64,000 nt of DNA, taken from contig CAKSAN010000001.1 of NCBI GenBank assembly GCA_934436435.1, positions 276,681-340,680 on the forward strand. The letters run 5' to 3'. Both the position numbers and the translations under genes were made by a program. Shown piece after piece: positions 62,789 to 64,000 of the stretch; the stretch's first letter is position 1, and each line of letters starts with the position of its first letter. Below the pieces are notes generated by a model. That model ran no database searches, was not told where the DNA came from, and worked only from the letters and a program-made list of their open reading frames with translations. The DNA is from an uncultured Acetatifactor sp. (lineage in GTDB: Bacteria; Bacillota; Clostridia; Lachnospirales; Lachnospiraceae).

Positions 62789-63700
62789 CTATCTGTCTAA
62801 ATGCTTCTCCGCTACAAGTTCGTCCACGATTCTTACCAGATTACCGATCTCCGGCTTGGAAAGCTGTGCATCTGCTCCCAGAGCCTCTCCCTTTCTCTTC
62901 ATGTCATCATTGACCAGAGAGGAGAAAATAATAATGGGAATATCCTTGGTAGCATCGTCACTCTTCACCAGTTTGGTCAGTCTGTGACCGTCCATCTCCG
63001 GCATTTCAATATCAGTAATGATACAACGAACATGCTGATCCAGTGTGCCATCTTCCTTGCACTGTGTAATAACATCATATGCCTTCTGACCATTCTCCGT
63101 GTGGATCAGGTTCACATAACCGGCTGACTTCAAAGAGTCTACAATCAACTTATTCAACAGGGGAGAATCCTCTGCAATCAGAATAGGGACAGAACTTCTG
63201 GTACGCTGGCCCAATTCGGACAGTTCCGACATCTTCAGTCCGGTCTCCGGATTGATATCGGATACAATCTTCTCGAAGTCCAGAATAATGATCAGTTTAT
63301 CATTCTTCTTGATAATACCGGTAGCAACACTCTCATCTGCTGCAGAAATTGTGATGTCCGGCTTAATAATATCTCTCCAGCTTACTCTGTGAATACCCAG
63401 TACAGACTCTACATGGAATGCAATGTCCAGTTTATTAAAATTGGTAACAATAAATAATCCCTTTTTCTCGGATTCTCCGCGTCCCAGACAATTCTTCAGA
63501 TCAATGGCGGTGATCATAGTATCTCTCGGCATAAAAATACCCTCAATACTGGGATGTGAATTGGGAACCGGTGTCACCGGCTGATAGGTAATGATCTCTT
63601 TGATCTTGGCAACATTGATTCCATAAGAATTGCCCGCCAAAGTAAATTCCAGAATCTCTAACTCATTTGTTCCATTTTCAAGTAAAATCTTAGTATCCAT
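62789..63700 (-). CDS. cheV: Chemotaxis coupling protein CheV
   Basis: Couples chemoreceptors to CheA and adapts through phosphorylation. From the ATG at 63700 (GGGAG 5 bases before it) it has 303 residues. An N-terminal CheW domain (ILEFTLAGNSYGINVAKIKEIITYQPVTPVPNS) runs to about residue 150. A receiver domain follows from about 170, with PILIAEDSPLLNKL, the phospho-acceptor Asp in CIITDIEMPEMDG and PIIIFSSLVN. No other chemotaxis genes are nearby. The apparent longer N-terminus lacks a ribosome binding site. Confidence 0.94.
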   Translation of the reverse strand: MDTKILLENGTNELEILEFTLAGNSYGINVAKIKEIITYQPVTPVPNSHPSIEGIFMPRDTMITAIDLKNCLGRGESEKKGLFIVTNFNKLDIAFHVESVLGIHRVSWRDIIKPDITISAADESVATGIIKKNDKLIIILDFEKIVSDINPETGLKMSELSELGQRTRSSVPILIAEDSPLLNKLIVDSLKSAGYVNLIHTENGQKAYDVITQCKEDGTLDQHVRCIITDIEMPEMDGHRLTKLVKSDDATKDIPIIIFSSLVNDDMKRKGEALGADAQLSKPEIGNLVRIVDELVAEKHLDR

Positions 63701-63841
63701 ACTTGCTCCCGTGCCCTTCCCGTTACTTTTGTTCTTTATTTCATATATTTTCGCAAGTCTGCAATGCAGCTTTTTACTACGTTCCTTGTTAATTATAACA
63801 TATTTTTTCAAAAAAGAAACAATTATCTGAAATTAATGCAT

Positions 63842-63870
63842 AAAAAAAACGATAGCTTATTACTATCGTT
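63842..63870 (-). terminator. Terminator of the rRNA transcript
   Basis: On the minus strand AACGATAG and CTATCGTT pair around a 7-nt loop, followed by eight T. It lies about 85 bp past the 23S 3' end, with a conserved TTCGGTTTTGAAGG-type post-23S segment between. Confidence 0.88.
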
Positions 63871-63953
63871 CTTCTGTTTATTCCTTCAAAACCGAACACT
63901 GAAACCTGAATCTCTATACCTTAACTTACATCCTCTTTCCTATCCAAAACCTT

Positions 63954-64000
63954 TGGTCAAGCCCTCGACCGATTAGTAAATGTCAGCTGAACACATTGCT
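63954..64000 (-). rRNA. 3' end of a 23S rRNA gene, cut by the right edge
   Basis: The minus strand reads AGCTGACA-TTACTAATCGGTCGAGGGCTTGACCA, which is the conserved 3' end of Firmicutes 23S rRNA (GAGCTGACAGATACTAATCGATCGAGGACTTAACC in Bacillus, quoted in parts from memory). Only about 47 bases are inside the window. No 5S gene follows before the terminator. Confidence 0.9.

Noticed and set aside
63701..63811. Longer N-terminus for CheV
   Set aside because: The upstream start has no ribosome binding site and overlaps the promoter-like TATAAT region; the ATG at 63700 has GGGAG before it.

Overview
The window reads as chromosome of a gut-type Clostridia, most likely a Lachnospiraceae member. 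The reasons are gene order (rpsP-khpA-rimM-trmD-rplS-lepB-rbgA-lepB-rnhB; yceD-rpmF-plsX-acpP-rnc-smc-ftsY), strong GGAGG-type ribosome binding sites, TTGACA/TATAAT promoters with 17-bp spacers, a T-box in front of trp, meso-DAP dehydrogenase, pta-ackA acetate metabolism and a PPi-type phosphofructokinase. Nearly all genes lie on the minus strand. The plus-strand exceptions are tmcAL, a tRNA-Leu and a tiny peptide gene. No prophage, transposase or CRISPR-Cas genes are visible.

Layout. 1-9.5 kb: RNase HII, two signal peptidases, RbgA, ribosomal proteins L19 and S16, RimM, a TrmD fused to an acetyltransferase, KhpA, the SRP pair ylxM-ffh, and homoserine dehydrogenase. 9.5-16.2 kb: accessory metabolism and transport (polyphosphate:AMP phosphotransferase, a decayed sdpR-sdpI immunity locus, a MATE pump, a YitT protein, threonine deaminase). 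16.2-24.2 kb: ftsY-smc-rnc, then acpP-plsX-rpmF-yceD behind a consensus promoter. 24.2-27 kb: a lipoprotein and a Schlafen/AlbA-type ATP-binding regulator. 27-34.3 kb: a complete trpE-GD-C-F-B-A operon behind a tryptophan T-box. 34.3-38.4 kb: a two-component system with two extracytoplasmic partner proteins. 38.4-43.7 kb: pfp, ackA, pta and, divergently, tmcAL. 43.9-52.5 kb: UPF0210/ACT pair, a YycJ-type hydrolase, an FtsA-like actin homologue, coaE, polA and a zinc-finger membrane protein. 52.6-57.4 kb: tRNA-Leu, a 23-residue Cys-rich peptide, an S66 peptidase, lysA-ddh and a TrmB-type regulator. 57.4-63.7 kb: a structured element, a 52-bp palindromic repeat array, ung, hisHF with an acidic membrane protein, a SIR2-like protein and cheV. 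The right edge holds the 3' end of a 23S rRNA gene.

The least explained material is non-coding or very small. It comprises four large multi-stem intergenic elements (two of them homologous with covarying stems, one sitting in the rnc leader), a six-unit tandem array of 52-bp hairpins next to ung, and a free-standing 23-codon Cys-rich peptide gene with its own terminator. Unusual protein architectures include the TrmD-GNAT fusion, the TrpG-TrpD fusion that keeps an internal ribosome binding site, and a 740-residue FtsA-like protein. All assignments come from reading the sequence; no database search was run.
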